Positions 36,123 through 46,524 of a stretch of 64,000 nt of DNA are shown in pieces. Numbering within the stretch: position 1 is the first letter of the stretch; every line of letters begins with the position of its first letter. Both the position numbers and the translations under genes were made by a program. The notes under the pieces were generated by a model that worked only from the letters and a program-made list of their open reading frames with translations, was not told where the DNA came from and searched no databases. This DNA is from an uncultured Roseicyclus sp. (GTDB lineage Bacteria; Pseudomonadota; Alphaproteobacteria; Rhodobacterales; Rhodobacteraceae). The stretch is from positions 806,001 to 870,000 of the forward strand of contig CANLLF010000002.1 in the NCBI GenBank assembly GCA_947491935.1, written 5' to 3'.

Positions 36123-36430
36123 CCGCGCAAAGGGGCTGGCTTCGTTTGCTTTCGTCTCTGCGGCTCAGGAAGAAGCCTGATGAGTTTGTGCATTTCGCGC
36201 ACCTTTCGGCCGCCCGCATATGGCGTGGTTGATGTTGCGAAATGTCCAAGACCAGCTGGCGCCAGGTGTTCTGAGCCGCAAAGGCGCCAGCTTTCAGACG
36301 CCTGGACGGTGGTGAGGCGCGGGCAAACGCGGCTGATCTTGGCGGGCGACGCAAGGGTCTTGGGACATTTCCGATTACACGACGCGTCCTCTGTAGGCGC
36401 GCCCACACCTTTAAACGGGAGAAGCCGGGG
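36123..36430. other. Gene-free stretch with inverted repeats
   Basis: No gene is supported. AGCTGGCGCC (36254-36263) and GGCGCCAGCT (36283-36292) form a perfect 10-base stem with a 19-base loop, a possible 3' end for the borosin-like operon although no T-run follows. A second, wider inverted pair is GAAATGTCCAAGAC (near 36239) and GTCTTGGGACATTTC (near 36358), with one extra base; these could be operator half-sites for the outer-membrane protein gene. Confidence 0.5.
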
Positions 36431-39400
36431 ATGCTTCTTAGAGTTCCAGCACTGGTTTTTGCAGTCACTGTCGCGATTGTCGGCGGTCCGGCTTCGGCTC
36501 AGAACGTCAACGCGAGCTGCCCTGCGCGGTCGGTAGAGTATGCTATAGGCGGCAACAATGCTGTTTCTTACGGCGCGGCCGCTGGCAATGTGTGTACGGA
36601 AGACCCAGCCGCTGCGCTGGTTGGGGCCGCGGCAATCTTTTTGCCAACGTCCTACAGCCTTTCTGGTTTCAGCGAAGGGGGCGGGTCTTTTTCAACGTCC
36701 TGCGTCGGCGGGTCGAGCGACATTCCTTATGGCCAGACCAGATCATGTTCGGCTTCGTCCATCACCGATGGCTTCCAATATGAGGTGAGTTTTAGCGCAA
36801 CCGCGAAGTTGGTGCAGAATGGTGGCACCCTTCGCGTAGTGGTCGACTTTGGGGAGTCGACCTTTTCTCGCACGGCGATCCCCGCAACACTCAGCCTTGC
36901 CTCACGGGCGGCGACAAGTGTTCCGTTTAATGTAGTCGTCACATCGGATCAGGATCTTGACCCTACCAGTGTCGCAGCAACCGATCTCACCGTTACTGGC
37001 ACCGGCAGCGCGACTGCGACCGTCGACATGCCAGTTATCGTTTCGCCGACTGCACTTTATTTCCGCGTAACCCCTAGCGGCGAGGGGGCACTTTCGTTTG
37101 AAATTGCCGCCGGTGCGATTGATGGGGTCCACGGGGTCAGCAATTCAGCGACATCTCTGTTAACGGTCATCGTGGATACGATCAGACCAACGGCCACTTT
37201 CTCTGCATTGCCGCCAATTGTGGGGTCGAACCCTCTGGAAGTCACATTGACCTTCTCTGAGGCGGTGACCGGATTGACGGTGGATGAGTTGATTACAACC
37301 AATCTGACCGCATCAAACCTACAAACCACGGACAACATCACCTACGCATTCGAGGTCGTGGCGTCCGGCGACGGGCCCGGTGGTGTGTCGTTGCCCTCCA
37401 GCGCGGCGCGGGACCCACTGGGCAACCGAAGTTTCCCTGTCGACGAAGTTGTGACGCAGGCCGTGGCCTCGCGGCCAGAGATCACATTCGTTGAAATCGA
37501 CAGCGCGCCGGGTGACCGACGATTGTATCGCTTCAATGTCTCGCGCCCGGGCGGTGGCAGGGTCGATTTCATACGGCCAAGTGTGTCGCCTATTCTCGTA
37601 AACGCCTCGCTCATCACCACCGGATTGAACTTCGTATCCGGGGAATTGACGCTTACCGTCCTCCCCAGTGGTGGCGATGTCTCCGTCTCTTGGCCGGAAG
37701 GTGCGTTCTTTGATGTTGAAACGGGGAACACGAGCCTTGCCTTTGGACCAACGATTGTTGACTCCGTCGATCTGAGCCCGCCCAAGCCCACGATCAGTTT
37801 CGAAGGGTATGATCTTGAAAACACTTTCACCGCCCGGATCACTTGGGATGAGGATGTCACCGGATTTACCAGATCCGACATCACGCCGGTCGGGGCGACG
37901 CTTGGCGCGTTCGCGGCAGTCAGCGCCTCGGAATATACCGTCGAGGTGACGGCCATCGACCTGACGACTGCGCCGTCGATCAATATCGCCGCTAACGTGG
38001 CGGAGGATCTGGCGAGCAATGGCAATCTTGCCGCGAACGGCGCACCACCCCCGGCCGACGGAATCGCGCCCGTGCTGGACATCACCGGCGTGCCGGACGG
38101 GTTCGGCGGGCCGCAGATTGTGACCGTCGGTTTCAATTGGGGCGAACGTGTTCTGGGCTTTGAGGACGGCGATATCGCAGTGACGGGCGGCACGCTTGGC
38201 CCGATCACCGGCGGGCCGCAGATTTGGACGGCGCAGTTTACCATCCTTGGAACCGAGGATGTCTCGGTGACGGTTGCCGCACACGCCGTCCTGGATGCCA
38301 GCGGCACACCCAATGCCGCGACCGGCAGCGACGGCGCGGTCGAGACCGATCCGCCTACACCCAAGATCACCTATGCGGGCTATGACCGGATCGACCCGTT
38401 CACGGCGACGATCACCTTTGACGAGGATGTAACCGGGTTCGAGGTGGGGGATCTTGTGGCGCCGTTTGCGCAGCTCAGCGCCTTCACGGCGGTCTCGGCC
38501 AGTGTCTACACGGTGACGGTGCAGGGCTTCGACCTGCTGACCCCGCCCGAGGTCTCGGTTCCGGCAGGTGTCGCGCAGGATCTGGCGGGCAACCTCAACC
38601 TGGCCGCCCAAGCGGCCGCCATCGCGCCGCCCGACGGCGTGGCGCCCGTGGTCACGATCACGGGCGTGCCGGATGGGTTCACCAGCGCCCAGACCGCCAC
38701 GATCACGTTCGATTGGGGTGAGGATGTCATCGATTTCCGCGACGCGGACATCACTGTCACCGGCGGCACATTAGGGCCGATCGGCGGTGGCCAGCAGACG
38801 TGGACCGCCAGCCTCTCCGTCGACGGCGACCGCGATGTGGTTGTGTCTGTCGCGGCCAATGCTGCGTTGGACGGGTCGGGGATGGGCAGTGCGGCGGCCT
38901 CTGTCATCGGTGCGTTTGCGAGCGGGGAGATTGCCGAAGAGTTGATCCGCGAGTTCCTTGGCGCCCGGTCAGCGGCATTGTTGGCCGCGCAGCCGAACCT
39001 GTCGGGGCTGTTGGACAATGACGGGCCAAGCGGCAACATCTCGGTGACCCGCGGCGTTGGCACCGTTCAGATCCGCACGGGCAGCGAAGGGCCGATCTGG
39101 GCGGCGCTGAATTCCAACTGGTCCGACATCGATGGATTTGAAACGACATATACCAACGTCAGCTTCGGGACGCACATGTATCTGCAGGACGAAACGTTAT
39201 TGGGTGTGATGGTGCAGTTGGATCATGCAACGTCGTCCGAGGGCGTGTCGGACATCGAAGGCACCGGCTGGCTCATCGGGCCTTATTACGTGGCGCGTTA
39301 TGACGACGTGGATCTGGATGCCCGGCTGCTCTGGGGACGGACGGAGAATGAGATCAGCCCGCTTGGCACATACACCGATAGATTTTCGACCGAGCGTGTG

Positions 39401-39805
39401 TTGGCGATGGTCAACTTATCCGGTGAGATCGAGGCCGGTGCGACCCTGCTCCAACCGCTGGTCGGCTGGTCCTACGTGGAGGACAGATCCGAGGCGTATC
39501 TCGACGCATTGTCCAACCCCGTCGCTGCGCAGCGAGTGCGACTGAGCCAGCTGGAGGTGGCATTGGACTGGACGCGGCCCATAGGCGCCAACGGCATGGA
39601 GTTTGTCGGCGGCATGGCGGGCCTCTTCACGGCTGAAGAGGGGGGAAGTGGCAATGTGGAGGGCGCCCGCGGGCGGCTTGACCTGGGCCTTCTCCGACAG
39701 GGGCAAGGTCCGTTGAACTTCGACATTGGACTCTACGCCGATGGCCTCGGTCAATCAGGGTTCGAGGCTTACGGTATTGATCTGAGCGTGGATTGGCGGT
39801 TCTGA
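36431..39805 (+). CDS. Large Ig-like repeat protein with C-terminal autotransporter-like barrel
   Basis: 1124 residues. A signal peptide (1-23, 'GGPASAQ') precedes a unique N-terminal region (about 24-150). From about 150 to 840 there are Ig-like domains of the bacterial Ig type, with recurring 'TITFDEDVTGFEVGD', 'VTITGVPDGF' and 'DITVTGGTLGPI' units. The last two pairs are nearly identical, so recent duplication is likely. The C-terminal ~270 residues are beta-barrel-like and end in WRF, the outer-membrane insertion signal. Likely a surface-exposed adhesin-type autotransporter. It is 308 bases after the methyltransferase, same strand; a functional tie to the peptide cluster is unproven. Confidence 0.82.
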   Translation: MLLRVPALVFAVTVAIVGGPASAQNVNASCPARSVEYAIGGNNAVSYGAAAGNVCTEDPAAALVGAAAIFLPTSYSLSGFSEGGGSFSTSCVGGSSDIPYGQTRSCSASSITDGFQYEVSFSATAKLVQNGGTLRVVVDFGESTFSRTAIPATLSLASRAATSVPFNVVVTSDQDLDPTSVAATDLTVTGTGSATATVDMPVIVSPTALYFRVTPSGEGALSFEIAAGAIDGVHGVSNSATSLLTVIVDTIRPTATFSALPPIVGSNPLEVTLTFSEAVTGLTVDELITTNLTASNLQTTDNITYAFEVVASGDGPGGVSLPSSAARDPLGNRSFPVDEVVTQAVASRPEITFVEIDSAPGDRRLYRFNVSRPGGGRVDFIRPSVSPILVNASLITTGLNFVSGELTLTVLPSGGDVSVSWPEGAFFDVETGNTSLAFGPTIVDSVDLSPPKPTISFEGYDLENTFTARITWDEDVTGFTRSDITPVGATLGAFAAVSASEYTVEVTAIDLTTAPSINIAANVAEDLASNGNLAANGAPPPADGIAPVLDITGVPDGFGGPQIVTVGFNWGERVLGFEDGDIAVTGGTLGPITGGPQIWTAQFTILGTEDVSVTVAAHAVLDASGTPNAATGSDGAVETDPPTPKITYAGYDRIDPFTATITFDEDVTGFEVGDLVAPFAQLSAFTAVSASVYTVTVQGFDLLTPPEVSVPAGVAQDLAGNLNLAAQAAAIAPPDGVAPVVTITGVPDGFTSAQTATITFDWGEDVIDFRDADITVTGGTLGPIGGGQQTWTASLSVDGDRDVVVSVAANAALDGSGMGSAAASVIGAFASGEIAEELIREFLGARSAALLAAQPNLSGLLDNDGPSGNISVTRGVGTVQIRTGSEGPIWAALNSNWSDIDGFETTYTNVSFGTHMYLQDETLLGVMVQLDHATSSEGVSDIEGTGWLIGPYYVARYDDVDLDARLLWGRTENEISPLGTYTDRFSTERVLAMVNLSGEIEAGATLLQPLVGWSYVEDRSEAYLDALSNPVAAQRVRLSQLEVALDWTRPIGANGMEFVGGMAGLFTAEEGGSGNVEGARGRLDLGLLRQGQGPLNFDIGLYADGLGQSGFEAYGIDLSVDWRF

Positions 39806-40325
39806 TCCGCGGCTAGGATAGGCGACTGACGCCGAGTTTAGGGTCCGGCGTTGATCGGTGAGACCCCAGGAACACCAAGACAGCATTCTTGCGTTTCACG
39901 ATGAAAGTCATGACCAATGCCGAACGTTGAAATGTGCACCTGATGCCCCCCGTCCGCGCCGACCTTCCCGGTCGAAATGCGCGATTCCAGACAAATTTGG
40001 CCGCATGTCAGACAAAACTCATGTGGCCTGTTTCCTGAGCCCTGTCGACGTGCCTATCTTGTCTCAAGTTTTGACGGGATCGCTCAGGCAGACACAAACG
40101 CGGCACGCGTTTTTGCATTCATCACAGCAGCGAACTTGCCCGCAGACCGTCAATTTCAGGCGGTGACATCGATGATCAGAATTTAGCCACACCATGGTTT
40201 GTGGCCAACGGGCCATCACGTGGTTGATCCCGGTTTTTTGGAATGAAGTAAGGGAGGCTGGACCGTGCGTCGCATCGAAGCTTTGATGGTAGAAGCGGCA
40301 ATTCTCGGGTTGTCCGTGATGCACC
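39806..40325. other. Gene-free stretch with operator-like site 2
   Basis: No gene is supported; the short frames here have no family-like character. It carries the second GACA-repeat site (39984-40014) and possibly the promoter of the SulP gene. TTGACG at 40072-40077 could be a -35 element, without an obvious -10. Confidence 0.4.
39984..40014 (+). promoter_or_regulatory. GACA-repeat operator candidate, site 2
   Basis: ATTCCAGACAAATTTGGCCG followed by CATGTCAGACA, with GACA at 39990 and 40011, again 21 bases apart. It matches site 1 at about 25 of 31 positions. It lies 310 bases upstream of the SulP gene and 180 bases past the Ig-like protein. Confidence 0.55.
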
Positions 40326-42194
40326 ATGTATGACCTCTCTCAAGAGCACGCATCCGACGGCCGGGCTGAGGCGCACAAGCCTCATACTATCCCCGGGCGC
40401 ATCGGGCGCCGGAGGGGGATGGACCAGCCAGCAGAGCGCATGGGTTGGTTGCACCATATCCCCGCGGCTCTCATCGCCGGACTGATCTGTGGGTTGCTCG
40501 CCGTGATGTTTTCAATCTCGGCAGCGGCTTTGTTATTCTCGTCCGTGTTGAGCGAATACATCGTTGTTGGCATCGGCATCTGCGTTTTCGGGACAATCGT
40601 TCTGAACAGCTTCATCGCGTTTTTCAGCTCCTGCCCGGGCATTGTCTCCGTCACTCAGGAAGTCACTGTCGTGACTTTGGCCGTCATCGCAACCTCCATC
40701 CATGCCAGGATGTTCGCGGCACACAGCGAGGCAGAGACGCTGGCAACGATCATCGTCATGATCGGGCTTGCGACGGCGATCACGGGGCTTGCGCTTCTTT
40801 TGATTGGGACACTGCGTCTGGGGCGTTTCATCCGCTTCGTTCCCTACCCAGTTACTGCCGGGTTCCTGGCGGGTATGGGGTGGCTGATCGTATCAGGCGC
40901 CATGGCCGTCATTCTCGACATTCCACTGGATCACCTATCTATCTCCAGTCTTCTCGCCCCGGAAAACTTTACCAAGTGGGTGCCCGCCACAATTTTCGCC
41001 GCAATCGTCTATGCGGTTTCTCAACGCAATGGCAGCCCCCTTATTTTGCCATCAGCCGTTATCGTCTCTCTCATTTTGTTTCATTCAGGGGTCGCAATCC
41101 TGGACCTGTCTATCACAGAACTACAGCATTTCGGCTGGCTGTTTACGCCACCACAAGACGGTCGGCTTTTACTGCCGTTCCAGGGCAATCCATTGGCCAT
41201 GGCAGATTGGGGGATCATCTGGTCCGAAACGCCCAAGATTGTCGCATTGGTTGCAATCACGGCCTCCGCATTGCTGTTTGCGTCCAGCGGCATTGAGGTT
41301 TCGCTCAAACGTGATGTCGATCTGGATCGCGAATTGCGGGTGGCGGGCATTGCCAACATCTTTACAGGTGCTGGCGGAGGGGCTGCCGGATTTCAGGGAC
41401 TGGGCCTCACGCTTCTGGCTCATCAACTTGGTGCGCCCTTTCGCATTGTTGGTCTGCTTGTCGCGGGCGTATGTATTGCCGCCTTGTTTTATGGACCCAT
41501 GCTACTCAGCTTTGTTCCGGTTCCGCTTCTTGGCGGTCTGCTTCTTTGGATTGGCGGATCCTTAATCTATGAGTGGTTGATTGCAATTCGGGCTCAGATC
41601 CCACGGTTTGAGCATCTTACAGTTTTACTCGTGGTCATTGTGATGGTGACGGTCGGGCTGATTGAAGGAATTCTGGTTGGCGTTTTTGCTGTTACCGCTC
41701 GCTTCATGTTCGATTTCTCTCGTGTCGACGTCATTAAATATGTGATTACGAGCGGAACCTGTCAGAATCCGAACGGTAATGGAGACAACAGTTCTTCGAA
41801 CTATAAAGATGATAACAACCGTATCCTTGCGTTGAAGCTTCAAGGGTTCATTTTCTTTGGCAACGTATACCGCTTACATCACTTTATTTTGGGGCAGTTG
41901 GGCCAAGAATGCGAACTGAACACCCGATTTGTGGTATTGGATTGCCTGGACGTCACTGGAATTGACTCATCAGCCATGAGGAGTCTGAAAAAGATACGTG
42001 ACCTAATCGAAAAGAAGAATGGGCGGTTGATCTTGAGTGGCCTGACGCAGGCCAATTCCGAAAAGGTGTCAGATTTAACAAGACGGGGCGACAACGGCCA
42101 AGGTATTTACCGCTTTGTTGACACGGCCCAAGCCATCGCCTGGTGTGAAGGCAGTATTTCAACTGGCTTGGATGATCGAACACGGCGCTGCTGA
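40326..42194 (+). CDS. SulP-family anion transporter with STAS domain
   Basis: 622 residues. A polar N-terminus (~45) is followed by about 12 helices of the SulP/SLC26 fold ('PAALIAGLICGLLAVMFSIS', 'GFLAGMGWLIVSGAMAVIL', 'GAGGGAAGFQGLGLTLLA'). A cytoplasmic STAS domain (about 490-610) contains 'VVLDCLDVTGIDSSAMRSL'. SulP proteins move sulfate, bicarbonate, dicarboxylates or other anions; this subfamily's substrate is unknown. Many relatives carry a C-terminal cyclic-nucleotide-binding domain, which is absent here. The start may instead be Met32 or Met39, just before the first helix. Confidence 0.88.
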   Translation: MYDLSQEHASDGRAEAHKPHTIPGRIGRRRGMDQPAERMGWLHHIPAALIAGLICGLLAVMFSISAAALLFSSVLSEYIVVGIGICVFGTIVLNSFIAFFSSCPGIVSVTQEVTVVTLAVIATSIHARMFAAHSEAETLATIIVMIGLATAITGLALLLIGTLRLGRFIRFVPYPVTAGFLAGMGWLIVSGAMAVILDIPLDHLSISSLLAPENFTKWVPATIFAAIVYAVSQRNGSPLILPSAVIVSLILFHSGVAILDLSITELQHFGWLFTPPQDGRLLLPFQGNPLAMADWGIIWSETPKIVALVAITASALLFASSGIEVSLKRDVDLDRELRVAGIANIFTGAGGGAAGFQGLGLTLLAHQLGAPFRIVGLLVAGVCIAALFYGPMLLSFVPVPLLGGLLLWIGGSLIYEWLIAIRAQIPRFEHLTVLLVVIVMVTVGLIEGILVGVFAVTARFMFDFSRVDVIKYVITSGTCQNPNGNGDNSSSNYKDDNNRILALKLQGFIFFGNVYRLHHFILGQLGQECELNTRFVVLDCLDVTGIDSSAMRSLKKIRDLIEKKNGRLILSGLTQANSEKVSDLTRRGDNGQGIYRFVDTAQAIAWCEGSISTGLDDRTRRC

Positions 42195-42423
42195 ATATGG
42201 CGCTTCCTGGCTATGACGCGAGCATTCAAAGATGCCCCTTCGAAGAGCGCGTTCTTGTGGGGCAGCCAGAGCGCCTTTCTTGGCGACGAGGCCCATCCTT
42301 AAGCCCTAGTTTCGCGGGGTGGTGGCCGTTGGACCCAGGTGGAACCTGACGCGTGCCGGTTGGCAATCATATTTGCCTGTGCAGCGTCGACATCGGGTGA
42401 GCAGCCGACGGGCTGTTGGAGGT

Positions 42424-43134
42424 TTAATCGGCCGGGTTCTGATCCATGGCCGTCGCCACCATCCTGCTGGCTCCCGAAATGCGCCCGAGGGGAAGCGGGT
42501 CGTCGCCGCGTTTGCGGCGGCGTTCGGCCACAATCTGTCCGCGGGTCAGGGCGATTTCGCTGATGGGCGCTGCATCATGCGGCTGCATCGCGTAGACGCC
42601 ATCCGCATCAGCAAGGATCGCATCCCCCGGCATCACCGCCACGCCACCGACCGACACCGGCACATGTGCCCGCCCGCCCAGATCGGCCATCCTTGTCGTC
42701 ATCGGTGAGACGCCCCGACACCAGACCGGGAACCCCATCTCGGCCAGTTCTTCGCCATCGGTGCACGGCCCGTCGATGATGGCGCTCACGATACCTTGCC
42801 GTGTGGCGGCGGCGGCCACACCGTCGCCGAGGCAGGCATGACGCGTATCGCCAAGACGGTCGATCACCAGGATATCGCCGGGCGCGGCCAGCCCGATGGC
42901 GTGGTGCAACATCACCGAGCACGGCCCGGGAATCTGCACAGTGAGCGCTCGGCCTGCGACGCGGGGGCCAAATCCCTGATTGGCTCGGATGCCGGGATCC
43001 ATCGCCCCCCAGTACAGGATATGGCCCAGCATCGTCGTCTCGCATTGCCGCAGCGTTTCGACGATGGCCGGGTCGAGCGCGGCGGGCGCGGGTCCGATGG
43101 CGTATTTGGGCGGTGAGGGCAGGGGGTCGGTCAT
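42424..43134 (-). CDS. RraA-like/HMG-aldolase-fold protein
   Basis: A 236-residue RraA family protein. The fold is shown by 'AAPGDILVIDRLGD', 'CLGDGVAAAATRQGIVSAII' and 'PGDAILADADGVYAM'. Family aldolases split 4-hydroxy-4-methyl-2-oxoglutarate or oxaloacetate with a DGxxRD pair; here it reads DGPCTD (121-126), so the usual substrate-binding Arg is Thr and the activity may differ. Its start overlaps the permease gene end by 4 bases; it closes an operon of nitrilase and peptide-type ABC importer, suggesting a step in breakdown of the imported compound. Confidence 0.85.
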   Translation of the reverse strand: MTDPLPSPPKYAIGPAPAALDPAIVETLRQCETTMLGHILYWGAMDPGIRANQGFGPRVAGRALTVQIPGPCSVMLHHAIGLAAPGDILVIDRLGDTRHACLGDGVAAAATRQGIVSAIIDGPCTDGEELAEMGFPVWCRGVSPMTTRMADLGGRAHVPVSVGGVAVMPGDAILADADGVYAMQPHDAAPISEIALTRGQIVAERRRKRGDDPLPLGRISGASRMVATAMDQNPAD

Positions 43135-43982
43135 CGTTCGCTCCGCAAAGTCGGGTCAAGCCGGTCGCGCAGCCAGTCGCCGATCATAGAGACCGAGAGC
43201 GCGAGACAGAAGATGATTGCGCCGGGCAGAAGCGTCAGCCACCAGGCGGTCATCAGACGGTCTCGGCCCTCGGACATGATCTGGCCCAGGCTGGTGAGCG
43301 GCGGCTGCACGCCGAGGCCGAGGAAGGAGAGCGCGGTTTCCAGCAGGATCGTCAGGGGAAGGTTCACGGTGAACTGGACCAGCGCGATGTTGAGGATATT
43401 CGGCAGCACATGGCGCAGATAGATCCGCGCAGGGGTCGCACCCAGCGCGCGCACGGCGGTGACATAGCCCGACTCCTTGGCCTGCAGCGTCGCGCCGCGC
43501 ATCAGGCGGGCATAGACCTCCCAGCCGTTCAGGCCGACGAGCAGCAAAAACAGCGTGAAGGAATTGTCGAACATCGCCAGCATGAAAAGCGCCACGATGA
43601 TGATCGGCAGGGAGGCCTGCACGTCGATGGCCGCCACGATCACCGCTTCTGTCTTGCCCCGTTGCGCGGCGGCGATGATCCCCAGAAGCGAGCCGAGAAC
43701 GGCTCCGATCACCGTGCCGACAATCGCCACAACCAACGTGATTTGCGCGCCGGTGACCAGACGGGCAAATAGGTCGCGCCCGCGTGCATCCGTACCAAGC
43801 AGATAGCCTTCGGTGCCGGGCGGCTCCAACCGATGGAGGAGGGACGTTTCGCGGAACCCGTGCGGTGTGAGCAGGTGGCCAAAAATGGCGACCAGCACGA
43901 AGCAGGCCACGAAAACGAGCGCGAGTTTTACGCTGAGCGGGATCGCCGGGGCGACGCGGAGCGGTGTGATGCTGTTCGTCAT
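43131..43982 (-). CDS. ABC transporter permease (DppC/OppC type)
   Basis: A 283-residue inner-membrane permease. An N-terminal helix (~18-38) is followed by the OppC N-terminal segment 'LLGTDARGRDLFARLVTGAQ' and five more helices. The EAA-like loop is 'AVRALGATPARIYLRHVLPN'. It pairs with the DppB-type permease upstream, overlapping it by 4 bases. Confidence 0.95.
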   Translation of the reverse strand: MTNSITPLRVAPAIPLSVKLALVFVACFVLVAIFGHLLTPHGFRETSLLHRLEPPGTEGYLLGTDARGRDLFARLVTGAQITLVVAIVGTVIGAVLGSLLGIIAAAQRGKTEAVIVAAIDVQASLPIIIVALFMLAMFDNSFTLFLLLVGLNGWEVYARLMRGATLQAKESGYVTAVRALGATPARIYLRHVLPNILNIALVQFTVNLPLTILLETALSFLGLGVQPPLTSLGQIMSEGRDRLMTAWWLTLLPGAIIFCLALSVSMIGDWLRDRLDPTLRSER

Positions 43983-44887
43983 TTCGCGCGGATCCTCGGG
44001 TCGATGACGAGGTACAGCATGTCGACGATCAGATTTGCCATGACCATGGTGAAGGCCACGACCAGCACCAGAAACTGCACTTGCGCCAGATCCCGCGTGG
44101 CGACCGAGCGCACCAGAAGCTGCCCGACGCCGGGCCAGGCAAAGACCTGCTCTGTCACCACCGAGCCCGCCACCAGCGCGCCCAGCGACAGGCCGATCAG
44201 CGTCACCAGCGGGATCGCGGCATTGGGGGCCGCGTGGCGCACAAGGCGCCTCCCGAACGGCACGCCCCGCGCCTCGGCGGCGCGCATGTAAGGCGCGTTG
44301 ATCGTCTCCAGCACCGACGACCGGGTGAAGCGGGCGAAACTGCCCATCGCGGCCAAACCAAGGGTCAGCGCAGGCCAGATGACATTGGCGTTCTCCCCGC
44401 CCAGAAAGGTGCTGAAGGCCAGAGCGGCCACAAGGATCATCACCAGACCGAAGAGGAAATTCGGCATCGCAAAGGCAAAGACGGAAAACCCCATGACGAA
44501 CCGATCCAGCGCCGTGCCCCGTCGGATAGCCGCCAGCGCGCCGATGGGAATGCCAATGAAAACGGCCAGGGCAAGCGCCGTGATGCCCAGATGCAAGGTG
44601 AACGGCAGACGCCCCAGAAACGTGTCCTCCACTGCAATACCGGTATGGATCGAGAAGCCGAAGTTCCCCTGCAAAAGCCCGCCGACATAGCCCAGATACT
44701 GTTGCCAAAGGGGCTGATCGAGGCCCATGAGGCGGGCGTATTGATCGATCACTTCCTGCGGTGCATCGGGGGGCACAAGGGCTGCCGCGGGATCGCCCGA
44801 AAGACGGATGAACAGAAAGACCAGCGTCACGGTGACCAGCATCGTCAGGGTCGCGCGCAGGACACGGGAAAGGATGTAACCGGTCAT
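43979..44887 (-). CDS. ABC transporter permease (DppB/OppB type)
   Basis: A 302-residue permease with six helices, opening '[20 protein letters not shown]' as usual for DppB. It contains 'LGLDQPLWQQYLGYV', a DppB hallmark, and an EAA loop 'AAEARGVPFGRRLVRHAAPN'. It overlaps both neighbours by 4 bases. Together with the DppC-type protein it forms the membrane channel for a peptide- or opine-like substrate. Confidence 0.95.
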   Translation of the reverse strand: MTGYILSRVLRATLTMLVTVTLVFLFIRLSGDPAAALVPPDAPQEVIDQYARLMGLDQPLWQQYLGYVGGLLQGNFGFSIHTGIAVEDTFLGRLPFTLHLGITALALAVFIGIPIGALAAIRRGTALDRFVMGFSVFAFAMPNFLFGLVMILVAALAFSTFLGGENANVIWPALTLGLAAMGSFARFTRSSVLETINAPYMRAAEARGVPFGRRLVRHAAPNAAIPLVTLIGLSLGALVAGSVVTEQVFAWPGVGQLLVRSVATRDLAQVQFLVLVVAFTMVMANLIVDMLYLVIDPRIRAK

Positions 44888-46524
44888 GCGGCGCTGCCCT
44901 GCTGGAACTGATCCAACCCCGGCGCGGCGGCCAGAAGCGCCTGGGTATAGGGATGCGCCGGTGCGGCAAACACGCGGTCGGCGGAGCCGTGCTCGACGAT
45001 CTCGCCGGATTTCATCACCAGAATATCGTCGGCGATGGCACGCGCCACGGCAAGATCGTGGGTGATAAAGAGGATCGCGAAGCCGAAGCGATGCTGCAGA
45101 TCGGCGAACAGATCGAGGATCTGCGCCTGGATCGAGACATCGAGCGCCGAGACCGCCTCATCGGCGATCAGGACCTCCGGCTCCAGCGCCAGGGCCCGCG
45201 CGATACAGATCCGCTGGCGCTGCCCTCCCGAAAACTCCTGCGGATACCGTCCGCCTGATTGGGCCGACAGCCCGACCAGCTCAATCAATTCGGCGGCCTT
45301 CTGGCGGGCGTCGGCGGGGGCCATGCCATGGATGATCGGCCCCTCCGCGATGGCCGACAGGATCGTCTGGCGCGGGTTCAGGGCCGAGAACGGGTCTTGT
45401 AGAACAACCTGGATCGATTGGCGCAATTGCCGCAATGGCGCGCCCGTCAACGTGCTGATCTCCTGCCCCTTGAAGCGGATCGAGCCGCTGTCGATCTCCT
45501 CCAACCGCAGAAGACATCGCGCGAGCGAGCTTTTGCCCGAGCCACTTTCGCCGACAACCGCCACAGTGCGCCCTGCGGCGATCTCCAGCGACACATCCTT
45601 TACTGCGTGCAGCGCCTTGCGATTGCCCAGAAAGCCGCTGCGATAGATCAGGTTTACATCGGTCGCGTCCAGGATCGGCGTGTCGCCATGTTGGCCCAGC
45701 GTCCGCGGCGTTGGGTTGACCGCTGCAATCAGTTTGCGTGTGTAGGGATGTTGCGGAGCCTGAAGGACATCCTCCGCTGTCCCGGCCTCCACCAGCACAC
45801 CCTCCTGCATCACCGCGACTCGGTCGGCGATCTCGGCCACGACGCCGAAATCATGGGTCACGAACAGAACCGCCAGTTCGTGTTCGACCTTCAGGCGCGT
45901 GATCAGAGCGAGGATCTCGGCCTGGGTGGTGACATCGAGCGCCGTGGTCGGCTCATCGGCGATCAAGAGATCCGGCTTGAGCAGAAGCGCGGCCGCGATC
46001 ACTGCGCGCTGTGCCTGCCCGCCGGACAGTTGATGCGGATAAGATCGCGCAATGCGCTCAGGCTCTCGCAGGGCCACATCGCGCAACACCTCAAGAACGC
46101 GCGGGCCGCGGTCGGTCTTCGACATCCCATGCACGGCCAGAATTTCGGCCAATTGCCCCCCGATCGTCCGTACAGGGTTCAGGCTCGCACCCGCATCCTG
46201 GAAAATCATCGCAATCTGCGCCGACCGGATGGTACCGAAGGCCCGGTCGCGCTGTGGCGGCATCTCTGCGCCAGCAAACCGGATGCAGCCGGCCGTGACG
46301 GGCAGGGCGTGCGGCAACATGCCAAGGACCGCCTGTCCCACAACCGATTTGCCCGACCCGCTTTCCCCCACAAGACAGAGCGTTTCTCCGGGCGCGATCG
46401 CAAAACTGATGCCAGAGACCGCCTCGGGCCGGTCGCCATCAACCGGCAATGCGACGGTCAGATCCTCGATGGAGAGGAGCGGCGCGCGCGGCGCCGACTC
46501 CGCGCGTTGGGGCTCACTCATCAT
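44884..46524 (-). CDS. ABC transporter ATP-binding protein, DppD-DppF fused
   Basis: 546 residues holding two complete ABC ATPase domains: Walker A GESGSGKS twice, signatures LSGGQAQR and FSGGQRQR, Walker B '[12 protein letters not shown]' and '[12 protein letters not shown]'. Normally DppD and DppF are separate; the fused form is common in alphaproteobacterial importers. It also has oligopeptide/dipeptide C-terminal segments ('[10 protein letters not shown]', '[10 protein letters not shown]'). The start overlaps the 3' end of the binding-protein gene by 11 bases. Confidence 0.95.
   Translation of the reverse strand: MMSEPQRAESAPRAPLLSIEDLTVALPVDGDRPEAVSGISFAIAPGETLCLVGESGSGKSVVGQAVLGMLPHALPVTAGCIRFAGAEMPPQRDRAFGTIRSAQIAMIFQDAGASLNPVRTIGGQLAEILAVHGMSKTDRGPRVLEVLRDVALREPERIARSYPHQLSGGQAQRAVIAAALLLKPDLLIADEPTTALDVTTQAEILALITRLKVEHELAVLFVTHDFGVVAEIADRVAVMQEGVLVEAGTAEDVLQAPQHPYTRKLIAAVNPTPRTLGQHGDTPILDATDVNLIYRSGFLGNRKALHAVKDVSLEIAAGRTVAVVGESGSGKSSLARCLLRLEEIDSGSIRFKGQEISTLTGAPLRQLRQSIQVVLQDPFSALNPRQTILSAIAEGPIIHGMAPADARQKAAELIELVGLSAQSGGRYPQEFSGGQRQRICIARALALEPEVLIADEAVSALDVSIQAQILDLFADLQHRFGFAILFITHDLAVARAIADDILVMKSGEIVEHGSADRVFAAPAHPYTQALLAAAPGLDQFQQGSAA

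Noticed and set aside
37319-38611. Long minus-strand open frames inside the Ig-like protein gene
   Set aside because: They are by-products of the GC-rich repetitive coding sequence; no family character, and the plus-strand protein has a signal peptide, repeats and a barrel end.
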